In this document: positions 35,732 to 44,589 of the stretch, one piece after another
Numbering within the stretch: position 1 is the stretch's first letter
Layout of the letters: each line of letters opens with the position of its first letter
IMG/VR virus record: IMGVR_UViG_3300005253_000144
Span: 1 to 64,000 of that record
Source: a virus
Length of the DNA stretch: 64,000 bases
Reading direction: 5' to 3' (one strand)
Made by a program: the position numbers and the translations under genes
Notes under the pieces: model-generated
Told to the model about the DNA's origin: nothing
Seen by the model: only the letters and a program-made list of their open reading frames with translations
Databases searched by the model: none

Positions 35732-38215
35732 TTAATCTCCGGTCCAAGGAACGAATTCCCCGCTACCAACAATTTTGAATAAGTCCTTTTCAGCAAAATG
35801 AATAATACAATGGCACACGCCGGGATGTCCAGGCGGATGCTGAATGGTTTCGTTCTTGAATACTGTTTGGTACTCAAAATTTATAGGCACTACGCCAGCG
35901 GCCTCATTAAGTGTGCAGACTGGGCAAGGATGCTCGTTGCCCGCATCGGTTTGTCCGCGTTTGCCAAGATGTCGCCACAATTTTTGGGTTAGGCTAGAGC
36001 GTTTGTATTGTTCTAGGCGCGCCTCATTTTCGGCTTTATTAATTTCGGTATTAACAATGGAAATGGCTCGGCTACTGGAAATTTTTGCGAGCGCATTTCT
36101 AGTTCGCGCAATGCTTGTGCCCACAAAATCTGCATCTCCCAAAATGTCTTCAAGAGCCGCCCCGCTACGGATTGCCTCGGCAATATCAGGCGATGCAAGC
36201 CCCGTCCTAACGCCGCTAATGATTGCGTTTTTAATGTAATAGCGCGTACCCTCATCGATGCGCCGAACCAATAATGCGGCTGAATTGTCCAATATACTCA
36301 ATGTCACTGGATTGCTCAATGAAAAGGAAATTCCCAAGAGTTGCGGCGTATCTCTTAATCCCGACTCATAAAGAGCGCGCGCAATCGACAATGCGCTATC
36401 ATAAAGCCCATGCTCAAATGCCCTGCGAAAAACCCTGATAATTTCTGCCTTGGTTGCCTCTGATGATGTCTGCCACCAAGATTCTTTCGCTAAAAGATTA
36501 TCCAGTTGTTGGCGGATTTCATCATTATGCGCGCGCAAAACCGCTAGTCCTTCTTCCTCAAAATTGGTCTGGTGGTAATTTCCATCAGTAACATCGTTCA
36601 TTTGTGACAGCCAAGAAAGTTGGATATTTTCATTGCTCATGGATGGAAAGATGCGTTGGACATTCGGGAACATCTGCTTGGTAGCGGCACGGATAAGACG
36701 CGTAAGTTGTGTATCCCCCGCATTTTCTGTTATTTGTGCCAACTGTGCATTGACCAGATTCCCCAATTCATTAATAAGTTCGGGGTGTGTGACAGGAATC
36801 GGCGTCGCCGATGTTCCGCGCCTCTTTGGCATGATTCTGGCAATTGTCCTTTTGATTGTGCCGGTCACATCACCGCGGCCGCCCTGAGTAGCTGGAACCT
36901 TTTGGTTTTCAGCGTTTTCTTCATTGCCCTGCTTGGCCAATTCATCAAACGGATTGGATTCCTGCTGATTGCCTTCATCCTCTTCTTGTTCTGGCAATTC
37001 ATCCGGGTCAAGGTCGATTGTCAGATGACCATCAGCTATTAATTGTTTGCGCCCTTCTAGTCTACTGATAAATTGCTTATCCACAGCCGTACCAAGTGCT
37101 TGTGCGCTCGTCAGCAGTCCGCGGCTACGCATCATAGTATCTTCGGAATCACTTTCAATCCAAATAAATTTTAGGCCAGTGCCTTTTAGCAATCGATTGA
37201 AATGATTGGCGGTTTTAGTGCGGATAGTGGCAAACCCATTTCGCTTGGTCTGTCTTTCGCCGCGAATAACGCCCGCTAATGTTTTTTCTCCGCTTTGCTC
37301 CGCCATTCCAATATCACTCAAGCGTAAGCCGTAGCCCGCTGCCACAATCTGGGCATATTTATGTGTGGTCTTATCCAATAATAGTTCTTGGGGAGGGCGG
37401 CCAAAAGATATAAATTTGGCGGGTATTTCGTGTTCATACAATACAGGGATTTTCATCCCGTCAATCCCACTGAAAAGCGTGCGGAATCCTTCCAGCCACT
37501 CATTGGCAGATTGCTCACTCATATCCATCAGGTCCAAGATACCCGCTTCTGGCGTGTCTAACAAAAGACCTGCATAATATGTATCACCGCGGAACAGCAT
37601 GAGGATTGCCAAATAGATTTTTTGCGGCGGAGACATTCCCCAGCCCTTTAATCTAATTTCTGGTCTCGGCGTCATGAACATACGGTCGATAGAATGTTTG
37701 GGGAAAACAACTGTTTGGGTTGGGACCCCTGGAACGGTTTGGATAACAGGGAATTCTGGAACATTTGTGGGGGCGAGCGTTGCTCCATCCACATGGTTTA
37801 CCCATAGGAGACGGCCATCTGGGTCATCGTTCTCTCGCCCCAATTCTGACAATGCGCCAAATGGTAGGTCAAGCATATCTTGACAAATTAATTCAATATA
37901 GATATCGAAATCCCCTTCTAGCTCTTGGAATAAGTCCTTATGGTGTTGTATATCCGTCTTTTTCCGAATGGCGTCGTCAGTCTCATCATCATCGGATTCT
38001 TCTGGCACGATATCCCATTCCAGACTTAATAGATTGGCGATTAATGTATCGCGGCATACCTCGGCAATGGGTTGCTGGCGAACGACCAATCGCCATTGCT
38101 CTCCAGTTAAATAACTTGGGAAGCCCCATGTCTGTGTTAACCTAGACAGATAGGGCTTAATTTTAACAGCGCGCTCCCCCTTATTTTTCATTGGAGAAGA
38201 AGATTTCTTTGCCAT
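35732..38215 (-). CDS. Portal protein fused to a MuF-like head morphogenesis domain
   Basis: The 827-residue protein follows TerL. Residues ~1-400 are portal-like of the DUF935/Mu gp29 type (EWDIVPEESDDDE, HVDGATLAPTN, DTYYAGLLLDTPEAGILDLMDM, HKYAQIVAAGYGLRLSDIGMAE). Residues ~600-827 resemble MuF: NTEINKAENEARLEQYKRSS, LWRHLGKRGQTDAGNEHPCPVCTLNEA and the ending HPPGHPGVCHCIIHFA with Cys/His pairs. The fusion keeps portal and minor head protein in one chain, as in several phage groups. Confidence 0.85.
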   Translation of the reverse strand: MAKKSSSPMKNKGERAVKIKPYLSRLTQTWGFPSYLTGEQWRLVVRQQPIAEVCRDTLIANLLSLEWDIVPEESDDDETDDAIRKKTDIQHHKDLFQELEGDFDIYIELICQDMLDLPFGALSELGRENDDPDGRLLWVNHVDGATLAPTNVPEFPVIQTVPGVPTQTVVFPKHSIDRMFMTPRPEIRLKGWGMSPPQKIYLAILMLFRGDTYYAGLLLDTPEAGILDLMDMSEQSANEWLEGFRTLFSGIDGMKIPVLYEHEIPAKFISFGRPPQELLLDKTTHKYAQIVAAGYGLRLSDIGMAEQSGEKTLAGVIRGERQTKRNGFATIRTKTANHFNRLLKGTGLKFIWIESDSEDTMMRSRGLLTSAQALGTAVDKQFISRLEGRKQLIADGHLTIDLDPDELPEQEEDEGNQQESNPFDELAKQGNEENAENQKVPATQGGRGDVTGTIKRTIARIMPKRRGTSATPIPVTHPELINELGNLVNAQLAQITENAGDTQLTRLIRAATKQMFPNVQRIFPSMSNENIQLSWLSQMNDVTDGNYHQTNFEEEGLAVLRAHNDEIRQQLDNLLAKESWWQTSSEATKAEIIRVFRRAFEHGLYDSALSIARALYESGLRDTPQLLGISFSLSNPVTLSILDNSAALLVRRIDEGTRYYIKNAIISGVRTGLASPDIAEAIRSGAALEDILGDADFVGTSIARTRNALAKISSSRAISIVNTEINKAENEARLEQYKRSSLTQKLWRHLGKRGQTDAGNEHPCPVCTLNEAAGVVPINFEYQTVFKNETIQHPPGHPGVCHCIIHFAEKDLFKIVGSGEFVPWTGD

Positions 38216-38284
38216 ACCTAATTACTACACTATAGCATAATTGTATGCGTATTATATAACAATAACCTTTTCACCATTCAGGGA

Positions 38285-39907
38285 TTATACCGATACAAAT
38301 TTCGATTCCCTGAATCTGGTTTCTTCGCCCGTTATGAGCTTGTATGCGCCAGACAAACTATCTACTTGGTCATCATGGCCACCAAATGGAAACCCCGCCA
38401 ATTCATTCAGCCATTCTCTGTTCCATATAGCTTTAAGAACCAATAGATTGCCAGCATTGAATTGACCTGCTATCGGAGTTGCGCGAACAGCTTTTTTGCC
38501 CGTTGGACTATCACCATCAACATCAAATCCCTGCAACAAAATTATATAGCCGTGAATTAGGGTTTTACCTGCTGCCCCGCCTTCCTGTTCAATTCTTATA
38601 GGAACTTTCGCGGTATCCAATATTGCTGTATCATATATTAGGTCGGCCACCCCTTCCGGGTCTAATCTGCGCCGAATAACATCCAGCACGTAGGGACGGA
38701 ATATTATTTTTCCAATCGCATTAACTTTGTCGGTTCTATATAATGCCATTAATGTCCCAACAGTGTAATCCGGATTGCGGCTAAACATTTCCTCTTCGGT
38801 GGCTGCCAAATCCCAATAACGCACATACCAAACGCCTTTCCCAAAACCCAAGGAAAGTAATTCGCCAGTATCGGGATGTAAAGTGCCAACAGCTTCTGGA
38901 AGTGAATCAACATAATTAACATTGCCAATCTTAAACATTTGCCCCTTTGGTTTTGTGGGTCGCTGTTGATATTCAGCCAAGAAAACCCGCGGAGCGTCTT
39001 TCTCTATCTCACGTAGGTATTCATAGGAATACCGTGAAGGGGCTAGAGCTTCACCAGGCTCACGTCCCAAAATATCTGGTAAGATTCCCAATTTCTCATC
39101 TGGTTCTTCCGCGATAGCCGCATATGAAAGGACTTTCCATCTCCCGCCCTCCTCAACCCTTCCTTCGCTGGCCAATATCTGTCCGCCCAAATCTTCCTCA
39201 TGCCAGCGGGTCATCATAAGGATTATAGAACCTTCCTCCCACATTCTAGTTTTGAATGTGCCTTTCCACCATTGCCAAGCATTTTCGCGAATAACGTCAG
39301 ATTGAGCCGCAGCCCAATTTTCAATTGGGTCATCAATTATTCCTAAACCAAAGCCATGCCCAGTTATGGGACCATCCAATCCCGCTGATATAACGTATCC
39401 CTTATGATTTGCAACGTGCCAATCCTTCATGCGCCAATTTTCTTTATCAGGCATCATGTGTGGAAATACCTGTTTGTATTGCGGCGTTAAAAAAACATCG
39501 CGCGCCATCCTTGAATTGCGTTTCGCAAGTGTGTCCCCGTAAGATATTAATGCGATAGGCATATCTGGTCGTTTTGCTAACCAAAAAGGTGGTAGACGTA
39601 CTGAAACCAGCTCGGATTTTCCATGTTGGGGTGGCGCGAATAACATAAGGTGGCGGGTTTCACCAGCAACTACTTTATCAAGATTTTCGCAAATGTGTGC
39701 GTGGAACTTTTCTGTCTTATAGCGCAGATAGGTATGTTCTGTAAAATCTATCAGGTTTTCGCGGGCAAGCACTACCTTCTTTGAATCTGGACCAGAAAGC
39801 TTTTCGCCCTCTAACGGTTCTATAAAATGCTCTGTAACAGCCTTGACAAGATGTGGATTGTGGTCATGAAAACCCCCCTTGGGCACGGTCGGCGTTTTAA
39901 CTACCAT
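38285..39907 (-). CDS. terL: Terminase large subunit
   Basis: A 540-residue DNA-packaging motor. Walker A is APPQHGKS at 91-98, Walker B LGIIDDP at 188-194, and the coupling motif TRWHEEDL at 233-240. The nuclease domain begins with RYWDLA at 363-368 and ends with GGHDDQVDS near 509-517, giving the Asp residues of the RNase H-like site. It overlaps the small subunit gene by one base. It cuts concatemeric DNA and drives it into the prohead through the portal. Confidence 0.95.
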   Translation of the reverse strand: MVVKTPTVPKGGFHDHNPHLVKAVTEHFIEPLEGEKLSGPDSKKVVLARENLIDFTEHTYLRYKTEKFHAHICENLDKVVAGETRHLMLFAPPQHGKSELVSVRLPPFWLAKRPDMPIALISYGDTLAKRNSRMARDVFLTPQYKQVFPHMMPDKENWRMKDWHVANHKGYVISAGLDGPITGHGFGLGIIDDPIENWAAAQSDVIRENAWQWWKGTFKTRMWEEGSIILMMTRWHEEDLGGQILASEGRVEEGGRWKVLSYAAIAEEPDEKLGILPDILGREPGEALAPSRYSYEYLREIEKDAPRVFLAEYQQRPTKPKGQMFKIGNVNYVDSLPEAVGTLHPDTGELLSLGFGKGVWYVRYWDLAATEEEMFSRNPDYTVGTLMALYRTDKVNAIGKIIFRPYVLDVIRRRLDPEGVADLIYDTAILDTAKVPIRIEQEGGAAGKTLIHGYIILLQGFDVDGDSPTGKKAVRATPIAGQFNAGNLLVLKAIWNREWLNELAGFPFGGHDDQVDSLSGAYKLITGEETRFRESKFVSV

Positions 39908-40653
39908 TAAATATCGTTGGTCCCATCCCCAATCAATGTGTTTTCAGCGGCTGGAAAATAGCTACGGATACGATTAATATATGCTTTCCTATCCTGAGGA
40001 TTGGGGATAAATATAAACGCGGCCTGCTGCAAGAAAACCATCACTTCAATGACCTCGCTAACTGGCACATTTTGTAGGTTCTCTCTTGCCCATTTCTTTT
40101 GGGTATCTGAATTTTTCCTCATGAATTCTGTCACCTGCAAGATTTGTAACCATAGGTTGTGTTCCCGATTCGAATCCTCAAGCAATGACCGAATCTCCCA
40201 CAACGCCTCCTTTGCAGTAAGGATGCCCTTATCCCCTTGCCCCACATATTTTATTGCACGGTTAACCTGTTTTAAAACCGCTGCAACATCAACCCCTTCA
40301 TGTTTCAAATCGTCCAATTTAAGTACTAATTGTTCCCACCTTGCACCCATTGCGGCCTGCTGCTCCACCATTTCCCAAATAGTGCTGTTCCCCATGATGC
40401 GATTAAATGCCGCTTCAATTTTTCTGGCAATGGAAAACTTTGAGCCGGGCGGACGACCGCCACGCGCGCCATGCATCCGGCAAACTTTATATCCTTCTAC
40501 CGGTCTATTCTTACAACGTCTATCGGTTTTACATTCAGGACATTTCCAGGTCTTATCCCCCTTGGTAAATCGATGTTTACAGTTTGAGCATTTCTTTTTT
40601 CTTGCCTTGCACCTAGCCTTTTCAGCCGCGGCCTTTTCATCAGCTTTAGTCAT
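39907..40653 (-). CDS. Probable terminase small subunit with N-terminal zinc motifs
   Basis: The 248-residue protein directly precedes TerL, which it overlaps by one base. It starts with Lys-rich sequence and CSNCKHRF...CPECKTDRRCKN, two CxxC pairs, followed by KVCRMHGARGGRPPG, a motif common in phage DNA-binding small terminases, then a long helical region. It is expected to recognise the packaging site. GAAGGGTGA lies before the ATG, and a TATAAT (+ positions 40676-40681) upstream. Confidence 0.78.
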   Translation of the reverse strand: MTKADEKAAAEKARCKARKKKCSNCKHRFTKGDKTWKCPECKTDRRCKNRPVEGYKVCRMHGARGGRPPGSKFSIARKIEAAFNRIMGNSTIWEMVEQQAAMGARWEQLVLKLDDLKHEGVDVAAVLKQVNRAIKYVGQGDKGILTAKEALWEIRSLLEDSNREHNLWLQILQVTEFMRKNSDTQKKWARENLQNVPVSEVIEVMVFLQQAAFIFIPNPQDRKAYINRIRSYFPAAENTLIGDGTNDI

Positions 40654-40798
40654 TTATCACCCTTCCCTGCATCATATTATATTGTATTTGTGTATGGGGC
40701 GTGGCGGGATAGCGGTGCCTATTGCGCGCAACCTCTGCCTCTTTATTCATGGTTTGCGGCATTTATTTTCTGCTTTTATGAATAGCTAATACGGTGAA
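40654..40798. promoter_or_regulatory. Divergent promoter region between the packaging and plus-strand operons
   Basis: This 145-base gap separates divergent gene sets. A minus-strand TATAAT lies at 40676-40681, about 25 bases before the small terminase ATG, but with no clear -35. The plus-strand element begins at its right edge. Packaging (cos/pac) signals are often near TerS, but no specific site could be recognised here. Confidence 0.45.
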
Positions 40799-40815
40799 TG
40801 ATATAATATCATATA
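40799..40815 (+). promoter_or_regulatory. Extended -10 promoter with probable leaderless start
   Basis: TGATATAAT at 40799-40807 is a consensus extended -10. It sits in a small palindrome (GATATAATATC, 40800-40810). The first codon ATG at 40815 is exactly where transcription should begin, and no ribosome site is present. A repressor could bind the palindrome. Confidence 0.55.
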
Positions 40816-41165
40816 TGTCTGAGATAAACGAGCGCGCCATAGTGATATTCTTGCTCAATCAGATGGGGTTCAAATCTGCCGATGAACGCAATTATAAGCG
40901 GCCTTATTACCAGTTGACAGGCGGCAAAATCATCTTATTTGCTGTGAAAAGCGAACCTGGGTTTTACTTTTTTCCTTTCAGCGACATAAAACATGCGTGG
41001 ATGGTAATGAAGAGTTTGGGTAATGATGAAGATGCGCAAGATAAATTTGAGGGTTATTTTGTATATAACCAACTGGACATCATAGATATTACGCCACGCC
41101 ATATTTGCATCGCCGCCGTAAAAGCACTTGCTGATGATGAGCAGTGCAAGGAGTGGGGATTGTGA
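40815..41165 (+). CDS. Phage ABA-sandwich-like protein (paralogue 1)
   Basis: A 116-residue protein beginning MSEINERAIV. A GTG at 40794 is possible but the extended -10 promoter overlaps it, so I prefer ATG 40815. Middle motif DIKHAWMVMKSLG and C-terminal ICIAAVKALADDEQCKEWGL match the phage ABA-sandwich type (A-W-x-V-x-x-M then A-x-C-x-A-A-L-x-A). The final 60 bases are identical to the end of a minus-strand paralogue at 53720. Role unknown; it opens the plus operon. Confidence 0.75.
   Translation: MSEINERAIVIFLLNQMGFKSADERNYKRPYYQLTGGKIILFAVKSEPGFYFFPFSDIKHAWMVMKSLGNDEDAQDKFEGYFVYNQLDIIDITPRHICIAAVKALADDEQCKEWGL
41106..41165 (+). repeat. 60-bp perfect repeat, copy 1 (inverted relative to copy 2)
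   Basis: Starting TGCATCGCCGCC and ending GGGGATTGTGA, these 60 bases are identical to the minus strand of 53720-53779. The repeat holds the C-terminal 19 codons and stop of an ABA-type gene and also the AAGGAG ribosome site of the following gene. Identity stops sharply at both ends. Confidence 0.95.
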
Positions 41166-41836
41166 GCGAACAAGAACTAGCAAAGCATGTTGTGGCATGG
41201 CTTGAAGAGCAGCACTGGGATGTTTATCAAGAAGTACAGATTTTTAGGGGCGGGAAAGTAGCAGATATTATTGCCGTAAGAGGCAGTTTGTTATGGGTTA
41301 TTGAATGTAAAAAATCTTTATCATTAGCAGTTATGGAGCAGGCTTCTTATTGGCGTACTCATTATCGCTCTGTTGCAGTACCCAGACAAAAAAATGAAAT
41401 GCGAAGAGTGGGAATTGGTGTGGCGAAAAATTATTACCAGATTGGTGTGCTCACAGTAGGTGAAGGCTATTTTGATTTTGGGGTTGATGAAATTGTTTCT
41501 GCACCCCTAAAAAGGGAATTTCATAGATTTGCAAAAGATATTCAGAAATGTTTATTGCCGGAACATAAAACATATGCAATGGCAGGCTCAAACGATGGCG
41601 GACATTACACGCCTTATAAACGAACTATGGATGCTGTGAAAAGCTTTATTGAGAAAAACCCTGGTTGCACATTAAAGGAAATAATTGATTCCATTGGCAA
41701 AGGACATTATGCAAATAGTCAATCTGCAAGAGGGACTATCAGGGTAGCCCTATCAAACTGGGAAAGCGATTGGTGCCATATAGAGATAGCTACAAAGCCC
41801 TATAAATATTTTCTTGTTAGCAGCGCAAGGGATTGA
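41162..41836 (+). CDS. PD-(D/E)XK nuclease-like protein
   Basis: The GTG at 41162 overlaps the previous stop (GTGA) and has AAGGAG eight bases upstream, so the product is 224 residues. QEVQIFRGGKVADIIAVRGSLLWVIECKKS contains Asp35 and E48-x-K50 placed like the PD-(D/E)XK active site. Residues ~140-224 resemble a small winged-helix region (PYKRTMDAVKSFIEKNPGCTLKEIIDSIG). It may cut or repair DNA, or act in defence or counter-defence. Substrate unknown. Confidence 0.72.
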   Translation: MSEQELAKHVVAWLEEQHWDVYQEVQIFRGGKVADIIAVRGSLLWVIECKKSLSLAVMEQASYWRTHYRSVAVPRQKNEMRRVGIGVAKNYYQIGVLTVGEGYFDFGVDEIVSAPLKREFHRFAKDIQKCLLPEHKTYAMAGSNDGGHYTPYKRTMDAVKSFIEKNPGCTLKEIIDSIGKGHYANSQSARGTIRVALSNWESDWCHIEIATKPYKYFLVSSARD

Positions 41837-41841
41837 GGATT

Positions 41842-42618
41842 ATGAGTTTTCCAAAAGATTTAATTAGAGAACATCCAGGTCTAGGGGATTGGAACATTTT
41901 ACATGCCTATAGGGGTTCAATAGCTCATGGAATGTATATTCCTAAAAACGACCCTATTTCAATTGATGATAAGGACACGATGGGGATTTGCGTTCCCCCA
42001 AAAGAATATTTCATCGGTACGAAAAGGTTTGCAAATAGGGGCACAAAAGAAATCAAGCGGGATGAATGGGATATTGTCATCTATGAAATCCGCAAGGCAA
42101 TCAGCTTGCTCACGAAGGGAAATCCCAATATGCTATCACTATTATGGGTTACCCCTCAATATTATATAAATATCACTTGGGCAGGACAACTCTTGATTGA
42201 TAATCGCGACCTGTTTTCTGGCAGGCATGTTTATAAATCATTCGCCGGGTATGCCAGCGGGCAACTTAAAAGGATGACCAAGGGGAATCGGCAGGGGCAT
42301 ATGGGAGAAAAGCGTAAAGAGCTAATCGAACAATTTGGATATGACACGAAAAACGCTGCGCACTTAATGCGGTTATTGAGGATGGGTATTGAATTCTTAT
42401 CAACCGGCGAACTCAACATTGAAAGGCATGACGCCAAAGAACTATTAGAAATCAAGCGCGGGGAATGGTCTCTTGTAAAAGTTAAGCGAGAGGCAGAATT
42501 GCTTTTCTCGGACCACAGGCAAGCATTGATAAATTCCCCATTGCCCCTAGCTCCTGATAAGGAAGCCATTAATGCCCTTTGTATGGCCGTGGTTGAACTA
42601 GCACACAAAGGGCACTAG
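41842..42618 (+). CDS. Nucleotidyltransferase-superfamily protein (COG3541-like)
   Basis: The ATG at 41842 gives 258 residues. HAYRGSIAHGMYIP is the G-S-x-x-H-G strand-turn of DNA polymerase beta-type nucleotidyltransferases and SIDDKDTMGICVPP supplies the acidic residues. The helical remainder (YDTKNAAHLMRLLRMGIEFLSTGEL) is typical of the COG3541-like group. Such proteins occur widely in phages; their substrates are not settled. It lies between two nuclease-like genes in the same operon. Confidence 0.78.
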   Translation: MSFPKDLIREHPGLGDWNILHAYRGSIAHGMYIPKNDPISIDDKDTMGICVPPKEYFIGTKRFANRGTKEIKRDEWDIVIYEIRKAISLLTKGNPNMLSLLWVTPQYYINITWAGQLLIDNRDLFSGRHVYKSFAGYASGQLKRMTKGNRQGHMGEKRKELIEQFGYDTKNAAHLMRLLRMGIEFLSTGELNIERHDAKELLEIKRGEWSLVKVKREAELLFSDHRQALINSPLPLAPDKEAINALCMAVVELAHKGH

Positions 42619-42630
42619 AAGGACGGTGAT

Positions 42631-43362
42631 ATGAGACCAACACTTGCGCAGGGCAGATTGTTAAGATTGATGAGGGATAATCCAGAGGTTTATTTGCAGC
42701 GTAGTCAATATGGCAAAACAATACAATTCTCCATTGCGGGGAATTACAAAATGCGCAAGAAGATTCGTAGACAAACCGGGGAGGCATTAGAAAAGGCGGG
42801 GTTTATAGAAGAGTGGTCTGGCGGCAGAACGTGGGAGAATGGATATAAAATAAGTGCGCTTGGAAAGAGCGCAATCGAAAATTGGAAGGATATTGACTTT
42901 GAGGGCGACAAACACGGTGAGGCAAAACTGAGCCACCGCCAAGTATTTAGTGCTCTGTTGATAGCATTCTCTGAAAAACACCCTGGATGGCCAAGAAGAT
43001 ATATTTGCATTCCTGAATTGGTAAGCGACCAAATTGATAGGCGTATCGATTTATTTGTAATGGATTGCTGGAAACCATATGTGAAAAGCAGTTATGAAAT
43101 CAAGGTGAACAGGTCTGATTTCATAAAAGAAATGAAGTCGCCAGAGAAGAGACAGTTTGCCTTATCCATAAGCAACCGTTTTTATTTCGCCACGCCAGAG
43201 GGACTAATTTCGCCAGATGAACTTCCAATAGAGGCGGGTCTAATAGAGGTAGCAGATGACAACACCATTTCAACTGTTGTAGAAGCCCCCTACAGGGATG
43301 CCATTCCGCCAACCTGGGGGCTAATAACAAAGATATTCAGGTCAATGAATGGTGACAAATGA
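42631..43362 (+). CDS. MmcB-like nuclease with N-terminal winged-helix region
   Basis: A 243-residue protein with a clear ribosome site (AAGGACGGTGAT). The N-terminal ~95 residues look like a winged helix (LEKAGFIEEWSGG...YKISALGKSAI). The C-terminal domain has RRIDLFVMDCW with D140, YEIKVNRSDFIKEM with E156-x-K158, and FYFATPEGLISPDELPIEAGLIEV. This is the PD-(D/E)XK pattern of the MmcB-like DNA repair-related group found in phages. Activity on DNA is likely; target unknown. Confidence 0.77.
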   Translation: MRPTLAQGRLLRLMRDNPEVYLQRSQYGKTIQFSIAGNYKMRKKIRRQTGEALEKAGFIEEWSGGRTWENGYKISALGKSAIENWKDIDFEGDKHGEAKLSHRQVFSALLIAFSEKHPGWPRRYICIPELVSDQIDRRIDLFVMDCWKPYVKSSYEIKVNRSDFIKEMKSPEKRQFALSISNRFYFATPEGLISPDELPIEAGLIEVADDNTISTVVEAPYRDAIPPTWGLITKIFRSMNGDK

Positions 43363-43735
43363 GAAGGCCGCTAAATCCCCCCCTCACAATGGTCTAATAA
43401 TGAGAAGCGATGGGCGCGATAGGTATAAGTCCGAGGTTTCTGCAATTGTCTTTAGTTATCGTCAAGCTCTTGGAAGAAAGAAAATAGGGAAACAATCATA
43501 TGAACTTTCATTTCGGGACTTCGCCGCTATTCTCAACACAACTCTTAATCCCCTAGGAATGAAATGTAGCCATACGACGATATCAAATTGGGAGAACCAA
43601 ATTCACCTTCCGACATGGCATATTATGTACTCTCTGTCTCAACATGCACCGATTGGTATTATTAGGGACTTTGCATTAGAGGTGTTTGGAGTCCTTCTAA
43701 GAAGACGTATGCATATAAAAGAAGAAAGGGAATAA
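43349..43735 (+). CDS. Helix-turn-helix protein, last gene of the plus operon
   Basis: A 128-residue protein overlapping the nuclease gene by 14 bases. LSFRDFAAILNTTLN followed by KCSHTTISNWENQIHLPTWHI resembles a Cro/XRE-type HTH with the conserved recognition helix ending in S-N-W-E. It may regulate its own operon or the early genes. A later ATG at 43400 is possible. Two hairpin terminators follow. Confidence 0.7.
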   Translation: MVTNEKAAKSPPHNGLIMRSDGRDRYKSEVSAIVFSYRQALGRKKIGKQSYELSFRDFAAILNTTLNPLGMKCSHTTISNWENQIHLPTWHIMYSLSQHAPIGIIRDFALEVFGVLLRRRMHIKEERE

Positions 43736-43747
43736 ATTGAGTTAAAT

Positions 43748-43782
43748 AAACGAACTCCCTAGCTCGCGGAGGAAGTTCGTTT
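43748..43782 (+). terminator. Hairpin just after the plus operon
   Basis: AAACGAACTCC and GGAAGTTCGTTT pair in an 11-bp stem with one bulge, 12 bases behind the HTH stop. A T-rich end follows on the plus strand only weakly, so it may act with the second hairpin. Confidence 0.6.
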
Positions 43783-43823
43783 AAACATAGGTTGGGTAAC
43801 TAACACTATTATTAGAATACAAA

Positions 43824-43852
43824 AAAGGCCTCCCGGATTTCGGGAGGCCTTT
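43824..43852. terminator. Bidirectional rho-independent terminator
   Basis: AAAGGCCTCCCG and CGGGAGGCCTTT form a perfect 12-bp stem with a five-base loop, preceded by an A-run and followed by Ts. It lies between convergent transcription units (plus operon ending 43735 and minus lysis operon ending 43891), so it should stop RNA polymerase in both directions. Confidence 0.9.
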
Positions 43853-43890
43853 CACCTTATACAAGATTGATTAGATTTGGAGCCGCGGGG

Positions 43891-44535
43891 TTATTGTGTG
43901 CAGCTTAACGGGTATTTCAAAAATAGGTCTTCACAATCCGGTACTGATGTTTGGTCAACGCGCACGAAAAAGCCTGCCCCATACTCACCGGCGATTTCAT
44001 ACAAATGCATTGCACCATCACCGCGCCAACGACCAGGGAATTCCTTTTCATATATAACCGGGTCAGTGTCGGGAACGGCAATTGAGCCTTGAGCATTAGC
44101 AGCGTCATTGAAAACTTGGTCGTAACTGATGGCATTATATGAGTTGTAAACTACAATAACTTCGTCAGCACCAATAGTTTTCGCTGTGGGCACAAAGATG
44201 GGGAATCCGTTTGCGTTTATACCGACAAGTTCATATACGAACAAGTCTTGTTCAGCCTTTAGGTATAAGACGCCCCATTCTGCCGGGCAAGTATCCCAGG
44301 ACATGCCTTCAACATCTTCCGGCCAGCCAGGTGGACAGGGGCTTTCTGTAGCGGTGGGTTCTGGAAGTGCCTCGGTAGGCGCGGCGGCTACAGCAGGGTC
44401 TACGGGTAGGGCTGGTGCGGGTGCCTCCGTAGCTTCATCGGCTTGGCCTCTCCAGCCACAGGCAGTCAAAAATAATCCCAAGATAAGCAGGGCTAAAAAG
44501 GTAGCGATTTTCTTTGGTCCAAATATCCTCTTCAT
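43891..44535 (-). CDS. Phage-encoded lipoprotein
   Basis: A 214-residue exported protein. The N-terminus has basic residues, a hydrophobic run and the lipobox LTAC with Cys26, so it should be lipidated. A Pro/Ala/Glu-rich linker (~30-65) is followed by a domain with two Cys pairs, FVYELVGINANGFPIFVP and YEIAGEYGAGFFVRVDQ. It is last in the lysis operon. Phage lipoproteins there may be spanin partners or superinfection-exclusion factors; sequence does not decide. AAGGAGAG precedes the ATG. Confidence 0.72.
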   Translation of the reverse strand: MKRIFGPKKIATFLALLILGLFLTACGWRGQADEATEAPAPALPVDPAVAAAPTEALPEPTATESPCPPGWPEDVEGMSWDTCPAEWGVLYLKAEQDLFVYELVGINANGFPIFVPTAKTIGADEVIVVYNSYNAISYDQVFNDAANAQGSIAVPDTDPVIYEKEFPGRWRGDGAMHLYEIAGEYGAGFFVRVDQTSVPDCEDLFLKYPLSCTQ

Positions 44536-44589
44536 GATGTTTTACTCTCCTTATGGTTAGTTGGATAAAAAAAGCTTATAATTTTCTAT

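Noticed and set aside
40001-40789. A 262-codon plus-strand frame opposite the small terminase gene
   Set aside because: It is antisense to a well-supported gene with zinc motifs, lacks a ribosome site and reads as a low-complexity Ser/Cys-rich product.
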